This document shows positions 8,889-16,674 of a stretch of DNA of 34,681 nucleotides, piece by piece. Location: the NCBI GenBank assembly GCA_003213095.1, contig QCNV01000013.1, positions 1-34,681 on the forward strand, read 5' to 3'. The DNA is from SAR202 cluster bacterium AG-426-M11 (GTDB taxonomy: Bacteria > Chloroflexota > Dehalococcoidia > Lucifugimonadales > UBA826). Each line of letters starts with the position of its first letter. The first letter of the stretch is position 1. Made by a program: the position numbers and the translations under genes. A model generated the notes under the pieces. It did no database searches. It was given only the letters and a program-made list of their open reading frames with translations, and was not told the DNA's origin.

Positions 8889-9821
8889 CTAGGAATCAAT
8901 AGGAGTGTTCTCTAGGTTACCCCATTCAGTCCATGAACCATCGTACACTGCAACATTTTCATATCCAAGTAATTCTTGTAATACAAACCAGCTGTGGGTA
9001 GCTCGTACGGCAGTTTGACACAAAGTGTAAATATCTAGCTCATTTGTTACAGAAGTAGAATTGTATAAATTCTTTAGATCTTCAGCTGGTAAAAATTTAC
9101 CATCTGCGTCAACATTTTGTACCCATTCTACGTGTATGGATTCAGGGATGTGTCCTCCTCTTTCAGCCCTAACGTCTCTACCAGCATATTCATCGGCAGA
9201 TCTAGTATCTAAAACTATTGAAGTCTCATCATCAATTGACTCCATTACTTTTTGTAAAGATATGATTAGTTCAGGCTTTGCCTCTCCCGTAAAAGAATAT
9301 TTTGAGGAAGATATGGAAGTCGAATCTGATGTTATTTTTTTACCTTCTGATTCCCAGAGTGCATAAGACCCGTCCATGAGTTTTGTATCTTTATGGCCGT
9401 ATACTTCTAGAGTCCAAAGCAGTCTGCTAGCCCAAAGATTTTTAATGTGGTCGACTACTACAATTGTGTCAGTATCTTTTATTCCTAATGCACTTAGCTT
9501 AGTAGACATTTCATTTTCAGAAGGAATTAAACCTTTGACTCCATCTCTTTCTACTTGTAGTTCTTTATAAGATAGATTGACTGAGTCAGGAATATGTCCT
9601 GCGGCATAATCTTCAGGTAACCTGATGTCGATAATTTTCAAGTTTTTGTCATCTAATCGCTCTTCAACCCATGAGGTTGAAACTAATTTGTCAGTAGAAG
9701 CGTATCCTTTAGATTCTAATGATGTGTCAGAATTGGACTCATCAGAAGAACACCCTATGAATAATAGCGATGATAAAGCAAGCAAAAATATTGTTTGAAG
9801 TGAAATAATTTTTTTAATCAT
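8889..9821 (-). CDS. Tandem-rhodanese sulfurtransferase lipoprotein
   Basis: This is a 310-residue thiosulfate/mercaptopyruvate sulfurtransferase-type protein exported as a lipoprotein. The N-terminus has a KK charge pair, a hydrophobic stretch and a lipobox ending at C24 (FIGC). Two rhodanese domains follow. The first (about 45-160) carries Asp at residue 124 and is inactive, as usual in tandem rhodaneses. The second has catalytic C268 in LCQTAVRA, with basic R273 in the loop. It begins seven bases after tusA with AGGA five bases before the ATG. It probably takes sulfur from an external donor at the cell surface; how this reaches cytoplasmic TusA is unclear. Confidence 0.88.
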   Translation of the reverse strand: MIKKIISLQTIFLLALSSLLFIGCSSDESNSDTSLESKGYASTDKLVSTSWVEERLDDKNLKIIDIRLPEDYAAGHIPDSVNLSYKELQVERDGVKGLIPSENEMSTKLSALGIKDTDTIVVVDHIKNLWASRLLWTLEVYGHKDTKLMDGSYALWESEGKKITSDSTSISSSKYSFTGEAKPELIISLQKVMESIDDETSIVLDTRSADEYAGRDVRAERGGHIPESIHVEWVQNVDADGKFLPAEDLKNLYNSTSVTNELDIYTLCQTAVRATHSWFVLQELLGYENVAVYDGSWTEWGNLENTPIDS

Positions 9822-9828
9822 TTGATTC

Positions 9829-10062
9829 CTATTTGAATAATTTAATTTTCCATTCTCCCGGCTTAATTTCTTCTATTTCACAGCCGTAACCTCTTTTCAT
9901 GGCTTCAGGTGGAATAGTTGAAAGGGCAGGGGGATGATCAGTTATTACATCTAATGAATTGGGCTTAGGGTCTGATTCGTCTAATTCTCGATTTGTTCGG
10001 AGCATAGGATAGGGACATATTTCGCCTCGTACATCTAGGGTCGCTATCTCAGTTTGTTCCAT
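9829..10062 (-). CDS. tusA: TusA/YedF-family sulfur carrier
   Basis: This is a 77-residue SirA/TusA-like persulfide carrier. The signature DVRGEICPYP gives the sulfur-carrying Cys at residue 16 in CPxP, and the C-terminal half (DHPPALSTIPPEAMKRGY) follows the usual fold. It accepts sulfane sulfur from a sulfurtransferase and hands it to acceptors in the cytoplasm. It is the first full gene of the minus-strand sulfur operon, with GGAG five bases before the ATG. The ribosome site lies just after the T-run of the leader terminator, so its expression should depend on antitermination. Confidence 0.9.
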   Translation of the reverse strand: MEQTEIATLDVRGEICPYPMLRTNRELDESDPKPNSLDVITDHPPALSTIPPEAMKRGYGCEIEEIKPGEWKIKLFK

Positions 10063-10081
10063 TTAAACTCCTTTTTTTGTC

Positions 10082-10115
10082 AAAAAAAATCCCCGCTCAA
10101 TTTGTTTGGCGGGGA
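10082..10115 (-). terminator. Intrinsic terminator in the leader of the tusA operon (attenuator)
   Basis: On the minus strand TCCCCGC (10109-10115) and GCGGGGA (10090-10096) form a seven-pair stem around a 12-base loop, followed directly by eight T (plus-strand A at 10082-10089). No minus-strand gene lies upstream, because yeeE diverges, so this stop signal can only act within the tusA leader. It is therefore read as the terminator arm of an attenuator. Confidence 0.85.
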
Positions 10116-10140
10116 ATTATGGACCGTGTGTATTCCTCGC
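10109..10140 (-). promoter_or_regulatory. Antiterminator hairpin competing with the leader terminator
   Basis: Minus-strand GCGAGGAAT (10132-10140) can pair with ATTCCCCGC (10109-10117), giving eight pairs and one A-C mismatch; this uses up the 5' arm of the terminator. In turn CGCT (10145-10148), at the end of the Cys-rich leader ORF, can pair with AGCG (10138-10141) and block the antiterminator. The three overlapping pairings match the 1:2, 2:3, 3:4 logic of amino-acid attenuators. Folding was done by eye only. Confidence 0.7.
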
Positions 10141-10142
10141 TG

Positions 10143-10169
10143 TTAGCGCATACAACAACAACAATTCAT
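10143..10169 (-). CDS. Poly-cysteine leader peptide (M-N-C-C-C-C-M-R)
   Basis: This eight-codon ORF has four consecutive TGT codons (10152-10163) and a TAA stop at 10143-10145, 27 bases before the terminator stem. It has no ribosome site. A -10-like TATCAT ends eight bases before the ATG, so it could be translated from a leaderless message. A ribosome waiting at the Cys codons would leave 10132-10140 free to form the antiterminator; one reaching the stop would cover it and let the terminator form. It would sense charged tRNA-Cys. The four TGT are also a plain trinucleotide repeat, so chance remains possible. Confidence 0.75.
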   Translation of the reverse strand: MNCCCCMR

Positions 10170-10177
10170 TTGGTTTG

Positions 10178-10228
10178 ATGATAATTTAATCATAGGAAAA
10201 CTTTAACAATGAGCTAAATTGTTGTCAA
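10178..10228 (-). promoter_or_regulatory. Promoter region of the tusA operon
   Basis: Two overlapping minus-strand possibilities are seen. One has a perfect -35 TTGACA (10223-10228), a 17-base spacer and -10 TAAAGT (10200-10205). The other has -10 TATCAT (10178-10183) with a poor -35, eight bases before the leader ATG, which would give a leaderless transcript. The -35 lies on top of the plus-strand -35 of the yeeE promoter. Confidence 0.5.
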
Positions 10229-10249
10229 ATTATCGAAATGCAATAAAAT
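10222..10249 (+). promoter_or_regulatory. Promoter of the yeeE-like gene
   Basis: The -35 TTGTCA (10222-10227) and -10 TAAAAT (10244-10249) are separated by 16 bases and lie 26 bases before the ATG. The -35 overlaps that of the divergent sulfur operon, so the two promoters may compete or share control. Confidence 0.5.
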
Positions 10250-10275
10250 GAATCAATAAATCGATAGGACATAAA

Positions 10276-11520
10276 ATGCAATCTACTCAAAGTGATGTAA
10301 ACAATTCAAAAGACTTGTATTTTTACGCTAGCATTTTGATATTAGTAGCTATTTTTGGAGTTTGGTTGACATCTCTAGTATTTGAGTTAGGTGGGGCAGG
10401 GGTATATTGGATAGCTGGAATTGCTTTTGGTGTTACTGTTCAGAGAAGTAGGTTTTGTTTTACTTCAGCATTTAGAGATTATTTTCTTTTAGGTCAAACT
10501 CGAATTCTAAAAGGTATTTTGGTAGGCCTTGTAGTTGCATCAGTTGGCTTTGCAATGATTATGAGTACAGTAGTTCCAAATCCTGATTTTGGATCTCCCC
10601 CTTCAGATGCCAATTTATTACCCGTAGGTTTATCTACAATACTTGCTGGATCATTATTTGGGGTTGGTATGGTACTCGCAGGTGGATGTGTTTCTGGATC
10701 TCTTTATAGAATGGGAGAAGGGTATGTTGCTTCTTGGTTTGTTATTTTAGGAGTAATGGTAGGTCTTTTTTTCTTAAATAACACATGGAATTGGTGGTGG
10801 GATAATTTAATTTCTACTGAATCTAACATTTGGTTACCTGAATATTTGTCTTACTCAGGATCTATCTTAGTTACTTTGATTTCTATTTTGTTTATTCTGT
10901 ATTTAGCTGTTCGTAAAGAACGAAAAGTAAATGCTGGATTTGTTATGCCAGTAATCACCAAAAAATTTTCAGAACCTCATATTACATCTACATTAGGAGA
11001 GATTTTTAGTTACTTTAAGAAACCTTTTAATACTGAATGGAATCCTATTTTAGCGGGAGTAATTCTAGCTTTTATAAATATTTTACTATTTATAAAATTT
11101 CACCCATTTGGTGTAGTTGGTGAGATTTCTCGTTGGTCAACTGATATATCTCAAATGATCGGATTCCCAGAGCTTGAATTAAGAGGACTAGAGGGTTTGG
11201 GTGCATGTGTGATGATAGTTACTGAAGGCTCTTGGTTTACAGAAGGATTTTTCTTTAATGTGGGAATAATAGCAGGTTCTGCTGCTTCCTCAATTTTGTC
11301 CAGAGAATTTAAAGTTCGAATCCCAAAATCTCCTAGGAGATATATTCAATCTTTAATTGGTGGAACAATTATGGGTTATGGTGCAGGTTTAGGTGTTGGA
11401 TGTACATTAGGGGCATTTTTTTCTGCTATCCCATCTTTGGCACTAAATGGATGGGTTTACGGAGCAGGACTATGTGTAGGGGCATATCTTGGTGTTCAAA
11501 TCATAAAAAGATTTCCTTAA
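10276..11520 (+). CDS. YeeE/YedE (TsuA-like) sulfur/thiosulfate transporter
   Basis: This is a 414-residue polytopic membrane protein of the YeeE/YedE family, whose studied members import thiosulfate by passing it along conserved cysteines. Three such cysteines are visible: C61 in QRSRFCFTSAFRD, C138 in AGGCVSGSLYRMGEG and C376 in GVGCTLGAF. Two repeat halves fit the full-length (about 400 residue) form. AGGA lies six bases before the ATG. It diverges from the tusA-rhodanese operon and is followed by a small TusA-like gene, so uptake and sulfur relay are set together here. Confidence 0.88.
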   Translation: MQSTQSDVNNSKDLYFYASILILVAIFGVWLTSLVFELGGAGVYWIAGIAFGVTVQRSRFCFTSAFRDYFLLGQTRILKGILVGLVVASVGFAMIMSTVVPNPDFGSPPSDANLLPVGLSTILAGSLFGVGMVLAGGCVSGSLYRMGEGYVASWFVILGVMVGLFFLNNTWNWWWDNLISTESNIWLPEYLSYSGSILVTLISILFILYLAVRKERKVNAGFVMPVITKKFSEPHITSTLGEIFSYFKKPFNTEWNPILAGVILAFINILLFIKFHPFGVVGEISRWSTDISQMIGFPELELRGLEGLGACVMIVTEGSWFTEGFFFNVGIIAGSAASSILSREFKVRIPKSPRRYIQSLIGGTIMGYGAGLGVGCTLGAFFSAIPSLALNGWVYGAGLCVGAYLGVQIIKRFP

Positions 11521-11532
11521 AACTGTTTGAAA

Positions 11533-11748
11533 ATGATTGATTTAATTAACTCTAATATGAAAGTACAAATAGATGAAATCCATCGACTGTTGAATGAATT
11601 TGATGGTTCCAAAGACCTTGAGGTTTTGGTCAGTTCTTCAATTGTTGGTTCTAACGCTTTGTCACAGGCAGCTTCTCAAGGAATCAAATGTCGAGTTGAG
11701 CCATATGGAAAAGATTTTTGGAAGATTGTTTTGGTTTCTAATTCATAA
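11533..11748 (+). CDS. TusA-like small protein lacking the CPxP cysteine
   Basis: This is a 71-residue protein (73 if the TTG at 11527 is used). The C-terminal half, LEVLVSSSIVGSNALSQAA then GIKCRVEPYGKDFWKIVLV, resembles the second half of TusA/SirA proteins. The N-terminal half keeps the strand-helix shape, but where TusA has CPxP this protein has SNMKVQ, so it cannot carry sulfur in the usual way. It starts 12 bases after yeeE without a clear ribosome site. It may be a structural partner or regulator of the transporter; that is a guess. Confidence 0.6.
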   Translation: MIDLINSNMKVQIDEIHRLLNEFDGSKDLEVLVSSSIVGSNALSQAASQGIKCRVEPYGKDFWKIVLVSNS

Positions 11749-11840
11749 ATAACATATAGGTTAAATTTTATTTCTTATCTTGTTCTTGATTTCTAATGAA
11801 TAACCAAAGACAATGCCCTAAATTTACTTGGAGTTGATGG

Positions 11841-13181
11841 ATGAGTATTTCTGAGATAATTCAAAGAGAAATAGATCAATATGTTTCGAGAACTCCTATG
11901 TCTGCAAAAATGCAACAAAATGCAGAATTGTTTTTGCCAGGTGGTAGTTCAAGAGGTACTGCTTATTTCGATCCGTATCCTCACTTCATTGAAAAAGGTG
12001 AAGGTCATTACATCATTGATGTAGATGGGAATAAATACTTAGATTTTATGATTAATGCTACGAGTTTGATACTAGGGCATTCTAATTCTAATGTGGCGTC
12101 AGTGGTCAAAGATCAAGCAGACAAAGGTTTAGCATTTAGTGGGCCTACAGATTCTCAAGTTAGGCTAGCTAAGCTGCTTACAGATCGTATTCCTTCTGTA
12201 GAGACTATTAGGTTTACTAATTCAGGAACTGAAGGGACTATGATGGCTATACGTGCGGCTAGGGAATTTACTGGAAGGAGTAAAATTGTAAAAATTGAAG
12301 GAGGGTATCATGGGACTCATGAGGATGTTGCTGTAAGTGTGTATCCGAATAAAGATCATTTAGATCCTATTCAAACTGCTCCCATTCCAGAATATTCAAA
12401 TCAACCAAGTTCAGTTTTGGATAATGTCATTGTGGTTCCTTACAATGATATCGAAGTAACCAATCAAATGATCCGTGCTGAATCAAAAAATATTTCATGT
12501 GTAATTATCGAACCTGTAGTCTCATCATTTGGGTACACCCCTGCAAATGTGGACTACTTACAGTTTGTTAGAGATATTACAACTGAACTAGGTATTGTTT
12601 TGATTTATGACGAAGTTCAAAGTTTTAGAGTTTCTCCTGGAGGAGCTCAGGAATTGTTAGGTGTGATCCCTGACATGACTACTCTAGGTAAAATTATTGG
12701 TGGTGGTATGCCTGTAGGAGCTTTTGGGGGCCGACGAGACATTATGGATTTATATAATCCGACTGACGGAGGGGCCCAAATTGGCCATGCCGGAACTTTT
12801 AATGCTAATCCTGTGACTATGAGGGCAGGAGAGGTTGTGATGAATACTTTAACTCCAGAAGCGTATTCTAGAATGAATGATCTTGGAGAAATTTTAAGAA
12901 GCAAACTTAAAGCTGTTTTTGACGAATTAAACATTGAAGTTCAGGTGACAGGAATAGGTTCTTTATTTGGAGTTCATTTTACTGCCGAACATATCCAAAA
13001 TTATAGGAATGTTGTTAATGCTGATACAGATATGAAAAAAGCATTTTTCTTTGGGATGCTTAATGAAGGTATTTTGTTACAAGGTGGAGCTGCAGGTTCT
13101 CTGAATATTTGTACAACTGAAGAGCATGTGGATAATTTTGTTGATTCAGCAAGGAAAGTAGTAATCAGAATCTGTAAGTAA
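11841..13181 (+). CDS. Class III aminotransferase (glutamate-1-semialdehyde aminomutase-like)
   Basis: This is a 446-residue fold-type I PLP enzyme. Motifs in order are the GGSSRGTAYFDPYP substrate region, TNSGTEGTMMAIRAAR for the cofactor phosphate, the YDEV aspartate, and the Schiff-base lysine K284 in TLGKIIGGGMPVGAFGG. The layout is closest to HemL-type proteins, but no other tetrapyrrole gene is near, and many relatives are plain aminotransferases acting on amino acids or amines. GGAG precedes the ATG. It stands alone between the sulfur locus and two tRNA genes. Confidence 0.85.
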   Translation: MSISEIIQREIDQYVSRTPMSAKMQQNAELFLPGGSSRGTAYFDPYPHFIEKGEGHYIIDVDGNKYLDFMINATSLILGHSNSNVASVVKDQADKGLAFSGPTDSQVRLAKLLTDRIPSVETIRFTNSGTEGTMMAIRAAREFTGRSKIVKIEGGYHGTHEDVAVSVYPNKDHLDPIQTAPIPEYSNQPSSVLDNVIVVPYNDIEVTNQMIRAESKNISCVIIEPVVSSFGYTPANVDYLQFVRDITTELGIVLIYDEVQSFRVSPGGAQELLGVIPDMTTLGKIIGGGMPVGAFGGRRDIMDLYNPTDGGAQIGHAGTFNANPVTMRAGEVVMNTLTPEAYSRMNDLGEILRSKLKAVFDELNIEVQVTGIGSLFGVHFTAEHIQNYRNVVNADTDMKKAFFFGMLNEGILLQGGAAGSLNICTTEEHVDNFVDSARKVVIRICK

Positions 13182-13211
13182 CATCTTCATTACAATTTTG
13201 ATATTAATAGA

Positions 13212-13288
13212 TGGAGGCGACGAAGGGATTCGAACCCTTGAATAGAGGTTTTGCAGACCTCCGCCTTAGACCGCTTGGCTACGTCGCC
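13212..13288 (-). tRNA. tRNA-Cys (GCA)
   Basis: The minus strand folds as a cloverleaf with acceptor GGCGACG/CGTCGCC, anticodon loop CTGCAAA (anticodon GCA) and T-loop TTCGAAT. U73, the usual discriminator of tRNA-Cys, is present and CCA is encoded. It lies downstream of tRNA-Leu and is probably cotranscribed with it. This tRNA would be the one sensed by the poly-Cys leader 3 kb away. Confidence 0.95.
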
Positions 13289-13302
13289 TAATCAAGTGTA
13301 AT

Positions 13303-13390
13303 TGGTGCCGAGGAGGAGACTCGAACTCCTACAGCCTATTCGGCCACAGCGCCCTCAACGCTGCGTGTCTACCAATTCCACCACCTCGGC
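13303..13390 (-). tRNA. tRNA-Leu (GAG)
   Basis: The minus strand has acceptor GCCGAGG/CCTCGGC, anticodon stem CAGCG/CGCTG around loop TTGAGGG (anticodon GAG), a long class II variable arm, T-loop TTCGAGT, A73 and encoded CCA. It is the first of a tRNA pair behind the promoter at 13427-13455. Confidence 0.95.
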
Positions 13391-13426
13391 ATAATTATTT
13401 ATAACCGAATTCTTTGGTAATGAGGA

Positions 13427-13455
13427 ATTATATCTTTTAGAAAAATTACTGTCCA
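13427..13455 (-). promoter_or_regulatory. Promoter of the tRNA-Leu/tRNA-Cys unit
   Basis: On the minus strand, -35 TGGACA (13450-13455) and a consensus -10 TATAAT (13427-13432) are exactly 17 bases apart. The expected start is about 30 bases before tRNA-Leu. It lies in the gap to ileS and faces away from it. Confidence 0.7.
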
Positions 13456-13509
13456 CAATTTTATGAATTTGTAGTTTAATTAAGTCACAATTTTTTTTAG
13501 AGAGAGATT

Positions 13510-16500
13510 ATGTTTCAATCAGTAAATTCTAAAGTTGACTTTCCAAAGTTGGAAAATGAAATATTAAATTGGTGGGAAGAAAATAATATTCCTGACAAAT
13601 ACATGTCCAAAAATGAAAACTCTGATAAACGTTATTCGTTTATTGATGGCCCAATTACAGCCAATAATCCTATGGGAGTTCATCATGCTTGGGGTAGAAG
13701 TTATAAAGATTTGTTTGCAAGATTTAGAACAATGCAAGGTTATAAGCAGAGATATCAAAATGGTTTTGACGGCCAAGGATTGTGGATAGAGGTTGAGGTA
13801 GAAAAGGAATTGGGTTTTCAATCAAAAACTGATATTGAAAAATTTGGGGTTGGTAAATTTGTAACAAAATGTAAAGAGCGGGTACAGAAATTTGCTGATA
13901 TCATCACTTCACAGTCTATTAGGCTAGCTCAATGGAATCATTGGGATAATTCTTATCACACGATGTCTGATGAAAACAATTACACCATTTGGCATTTTTT
14001 GAAAACGTGCCAAGAAAGAGATTTAATTTATCAAGGAACAGATGTGATGCCTTGGTGTCCTAGGTGTAGTACGGGACTTTCTGAGCACGAAATTGTCACA
14101 GAAGGATATATAGAAACCGATCACCCCGGATTATTTGTTAAATTCCCAATTTTAGATTCGGGGTCAAAAAGAACTCCAAATGAATCTATTTTGATTTGGA
14201 CAACTACTCCATGGACGTTGTCTTCAAATTGTGCTGCTGCAGTAAATGAAGATATGGATTATGTCAAAGTTGAACAAGATGGTGAATTTTATTATTTAGC
14301 AAAATCTCGACTTAATATTCTCAAAGGTGAGCATGAGATAGTTAGTCATATGAAAGGTAAAGATTTAGTAGGCTTAAAGTATCAAGGTCCTTTCGATGAA
14401 TTGCCAGTACAAAAAGATCGAGATCATAGAGTATTAGCATGGGATGAAGTTTCTGAAGGTGAGGGAACTGGAATTGTTCATATTGCACCAGGAGCTGGTA
14501 AAGAAGACTTTGCTTTGGGTAAAAGAGAAGGAATTGAACCCATAGCACCATTGAATGATCTTGGAGATTTTATTGAAGGATTTGATTGGTTGACCGGCTT
14601 AAATGTATACGACGTAAATGAGAAGATTTATGAGAGTCTTAAATCTAAAAATGTCTTTTATAGAGTTGAAAAATATCGTCACAGATATCCTCATTGTTGG
14701 AGGTGTGGTTCAGAACTTGTTTTCAGATTAGTTAATGAATGGTTTATAAAAATGGACCCCCTTAGAGACTCATTGGCTAGGGTAACGCAAAATATTAATT
14801 GGGTACCTGAATTTGGTATGAAACGTGAATTGGATTGGTTGAAAAACATGGATGATTGGATGATCTCCAAAAAAAGATACTATGGTTTAGCGTTGCCAAT
14901 TTGGGAATTTGAAGATGGTTCATTTTATGTTGTTGGCTCTAAAGAAGAATTGAAAAAATTGGCAATCGAAGGATGGGATGATTTTGACGGGAATAGTCCT
15001 CATAGGCCTTGGATAGATAATGTAAAAATTCGACACCCTGAATCTGGATTAATTGGAACAAGAATTCTAGATGTTGGCAATCCATGGTTAGATGCTGGCA
15101 TTGTGTCATTTTCTACTTTGAATTACAGAAATGATAGAGATTATTGGAAAGAATGGTTTCCTGCAGATTGGATTTCAGAAAGTTTTCCTGGTCAATATAG
15201 AAATTGGTTTTATTCGTTATTAACTATGAGTACAGTGTTAGCTGATTCTGAGCCTTGTAAAAACATTTTTAGCTATGCTTTGATGAGAGATCAAAATGGT
15301 GAAGAAATGCATAAGAGTAAGGGGAATGCAATTTGGTTTGAAGATGCTGCAGACAAAATGGGCGTAGATGCTATGAGATGGCAATTTGCAAGCCAGAACC
15401 CTGCGTCAAATTTGAATTTTGGATTTGAAACTGCTGATGAAGTGAGACGACAATTTTTGATTCCTTTCTGGAATGTTTATTCATTTTTTGTAACTTATGC
15501 CAATATTGATCAATTTGATCCAGATTCTAAGTTTCCGGAACTTTCAGAAAGATCTGAGTTAGATAGGTGGATTATTTCAGAATTAAACTCATTAATATCT
15601 TATGTGACCAACGGATTAGAAAGTTTTGAACCAGAAAAAATTACTAGAGAAGTAGAAAATTTTATGGAATTTTTATCCAATTGGTATGTTAGGAGAAGTA
15701 GGCGTAGGTTTTGGAAGTCAGGGTTACTTAACATTGATGAAGATGCAGATTTAGATAAATTATCAGCATATTCAACTTTATATGAAGTTTTGGTTACACT
15801 ATCAAAATTACTTGCTCCAGTAATTCCATTTGTCACAGAAAGTATTTATCAAAATTTAGTTGCCAATACTAAAAAAGGTAGACAAAGTGTTCATTTGGAA
15901 GATTATCCATTAGTAGATAACAATGCTGTGGATGAAGATTTAGTATCTAGGATTAGGTTAGCTATGAAGATTTCTAGTTTAGGGCGATCTGCTAGAAGTA
16001 AAGCGAACATCAAAGTCAGGCAACCATTACAGAATTTGTATGTTAAAACTAGAGATCAAAATGAAATTAAAATGCTAGATTCTATACAAGATCAAATTAT
16101 TGATGAACTAAATGTGAAATCCATTGTTCCAATAGATAATGCGGCTGAAATCATAAAGTTTAAGATTCAACCAAATTTGCCAGTTTTAGGACCAAAATTA
16201 GGGAATCAAATTGCTCAGATCAAAAAAGAGCTGGATCAGATAGATCCCGAAATTATTAGATCTTCTGTATCACAAGGAAAGTCAGTTCTAGTTGCAGGCA
16301 ATGAACTGACTGGTGAAGATTTTCTGATTGGTTCTGAAGAACTTGAAGGGTATTCAACTTCCATGGAAGGGCCATATGCAGTGGGAATCTCTATAAATAT
16401 TTCTGAAGATTTAATTCACGAAGGTATTGCTAGAGAATTGGTTCATAAAATTCAAAACATGAGAAGATCAGCAGACTTTGAAATATCAGACCATATTGAA

Positions 16501-16674
16501 ACTTGGATTAACACAAATTCAGATTTGAAATTTATTATTGAAAAACATAGAGATTATATTAATTCAGAGATTTTGTCAGACTCTATTAACATGTCAAATT
16601 TTAGTGATGGCCTATTTATAGAAAAACAAGATTTTGATGGAGTTGAAGTATTGATAGGTATTAAAAAAGTTTAG
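13510..16674 (+). CDS. ileS: Isoleucyl-tRNA synthetase (long, eukaryote/archaea-like type)
   Basis: This class I synthetase charges tRNA-Ile. The ATP-binding HIGH-type motif is GVHHAWGR (H58, H59) and the KMSKS-type motif is MHKSKGN (600-606). Two CxxC metal pairs are seen in the editing half (WCPRC and HCWRC), with the WTTTPWTL editing segment between HIGH and KMSKS. At 1054 residues it is of the longer type-2 group rather than the about 930-residue form of many bacteria; members of that group are often insensitive to mupirocin. The start has GAGAGA just upstream. Its stop overlaps the lysS stop. Confidence 0.95.
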   Translation: MFQSVNSKVDFPKLENEILNWWEENNIPDKYMSKNENSDKRYSFIDGPITANNPMGVHHAWGRSYKDLFARFRTMQGYKQRYQNGFDGQGLWIEVEVEKELGFQSKTDIEKFGVGKFVTKCKERVQKFADIITSQSIRLAQWNHWDNSYHTMSDENNYTIWHFLKTCQERDLIYQGTDVMPWCPRCSTGLSEHEIVTEGYIETDHPGLFVKFPILDSGSKRTPNESILIWTTTPWTLSSNCAAAVNEDMDYVKVEQDGEFYYLAKSRLNILKGEHEIVSHMKGKDLVGLKYQGPFDELPVQKDRDHRVLAWDEVSEGEGTGIVHIAPGAGKEDFALGKREGIEPIAPLNDLGDFIEGFDWLTGLNVYDVNEKIYESLKSKNVFYRVEKYRHRYPHCWRCGSELVFRLVNEWFIKMDPLRDSLARVTQNINWVPEFGMKRELDWLKNMDDWMISKKRYYGLALPIWEFEDGSFYVVGSKEELKKLAIEGWDDFDGNSPHRPWIDNVKIRHPESGLIGTRILDVGNPWLDAGIVSFSTLNYRNDRDYWKEWFPADWISESFPGQYRNWFYSLLTMSTVLADSEPCKNIFSYALMRDQNGEEMHKSKGNAIWFEDAADKMGVDAMRWQFASQNPASNLNFGFETADEVRRQFLIPFWNVYSFFVTYANIDQFDPDSKFPELSERSELDRWIISELNSLISYVTNGLESFEPEKITREVENFMEFLSNWYVRRSRRRFWKSGLLNIDEDADLDKLSAYSTLYEVLVTLSKLLAPVIPFVTESIYQNLVANTKKGRQSVHLEDYPLVDNNAVDEDLVSRIRLAMKISSLGRSARSKANIKVRQPLQNLYVKTRDQNEIKMLDSIQDQIIDELNVKSIVPIDNAAEIIKFKIQPNLPVLGPKLGNQIAQIKKELDQIDPEIIRSSVSQGKSVLVAGNELTGEDFLIGSEELEGYSTSMEGPYAVGISINISEDLIHEGIARELVHKIQNMRRSADFEISDHIETWINTNSDLKFIIEKHRDYINSEILSDSINMSNFSDGLFIEKQDFDGVEVLIGIKKV

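Noticed and set aside
9376-9570. Plus-strand frames opposite the rhodanese gene
   Set aside because: They have no ribosome site or recognisable protein features and lie fully inside a well-supported gene.
8889-9821. Loss of the catalytic Cys in the first rhodanese domain as a special defect
   Set aside because: In tandem rhodaneses the N-terminal domain is normally inactive and carries Asp in this loop; the second domain keeps its Cys.
13411-13440. Short ORF M-R-N-Y-I-F before ileS as an isoleucine leader
   Set aside because: It has only one Ile codon and no terminator or alternative hairpin follows. I also saw no T-box features there.
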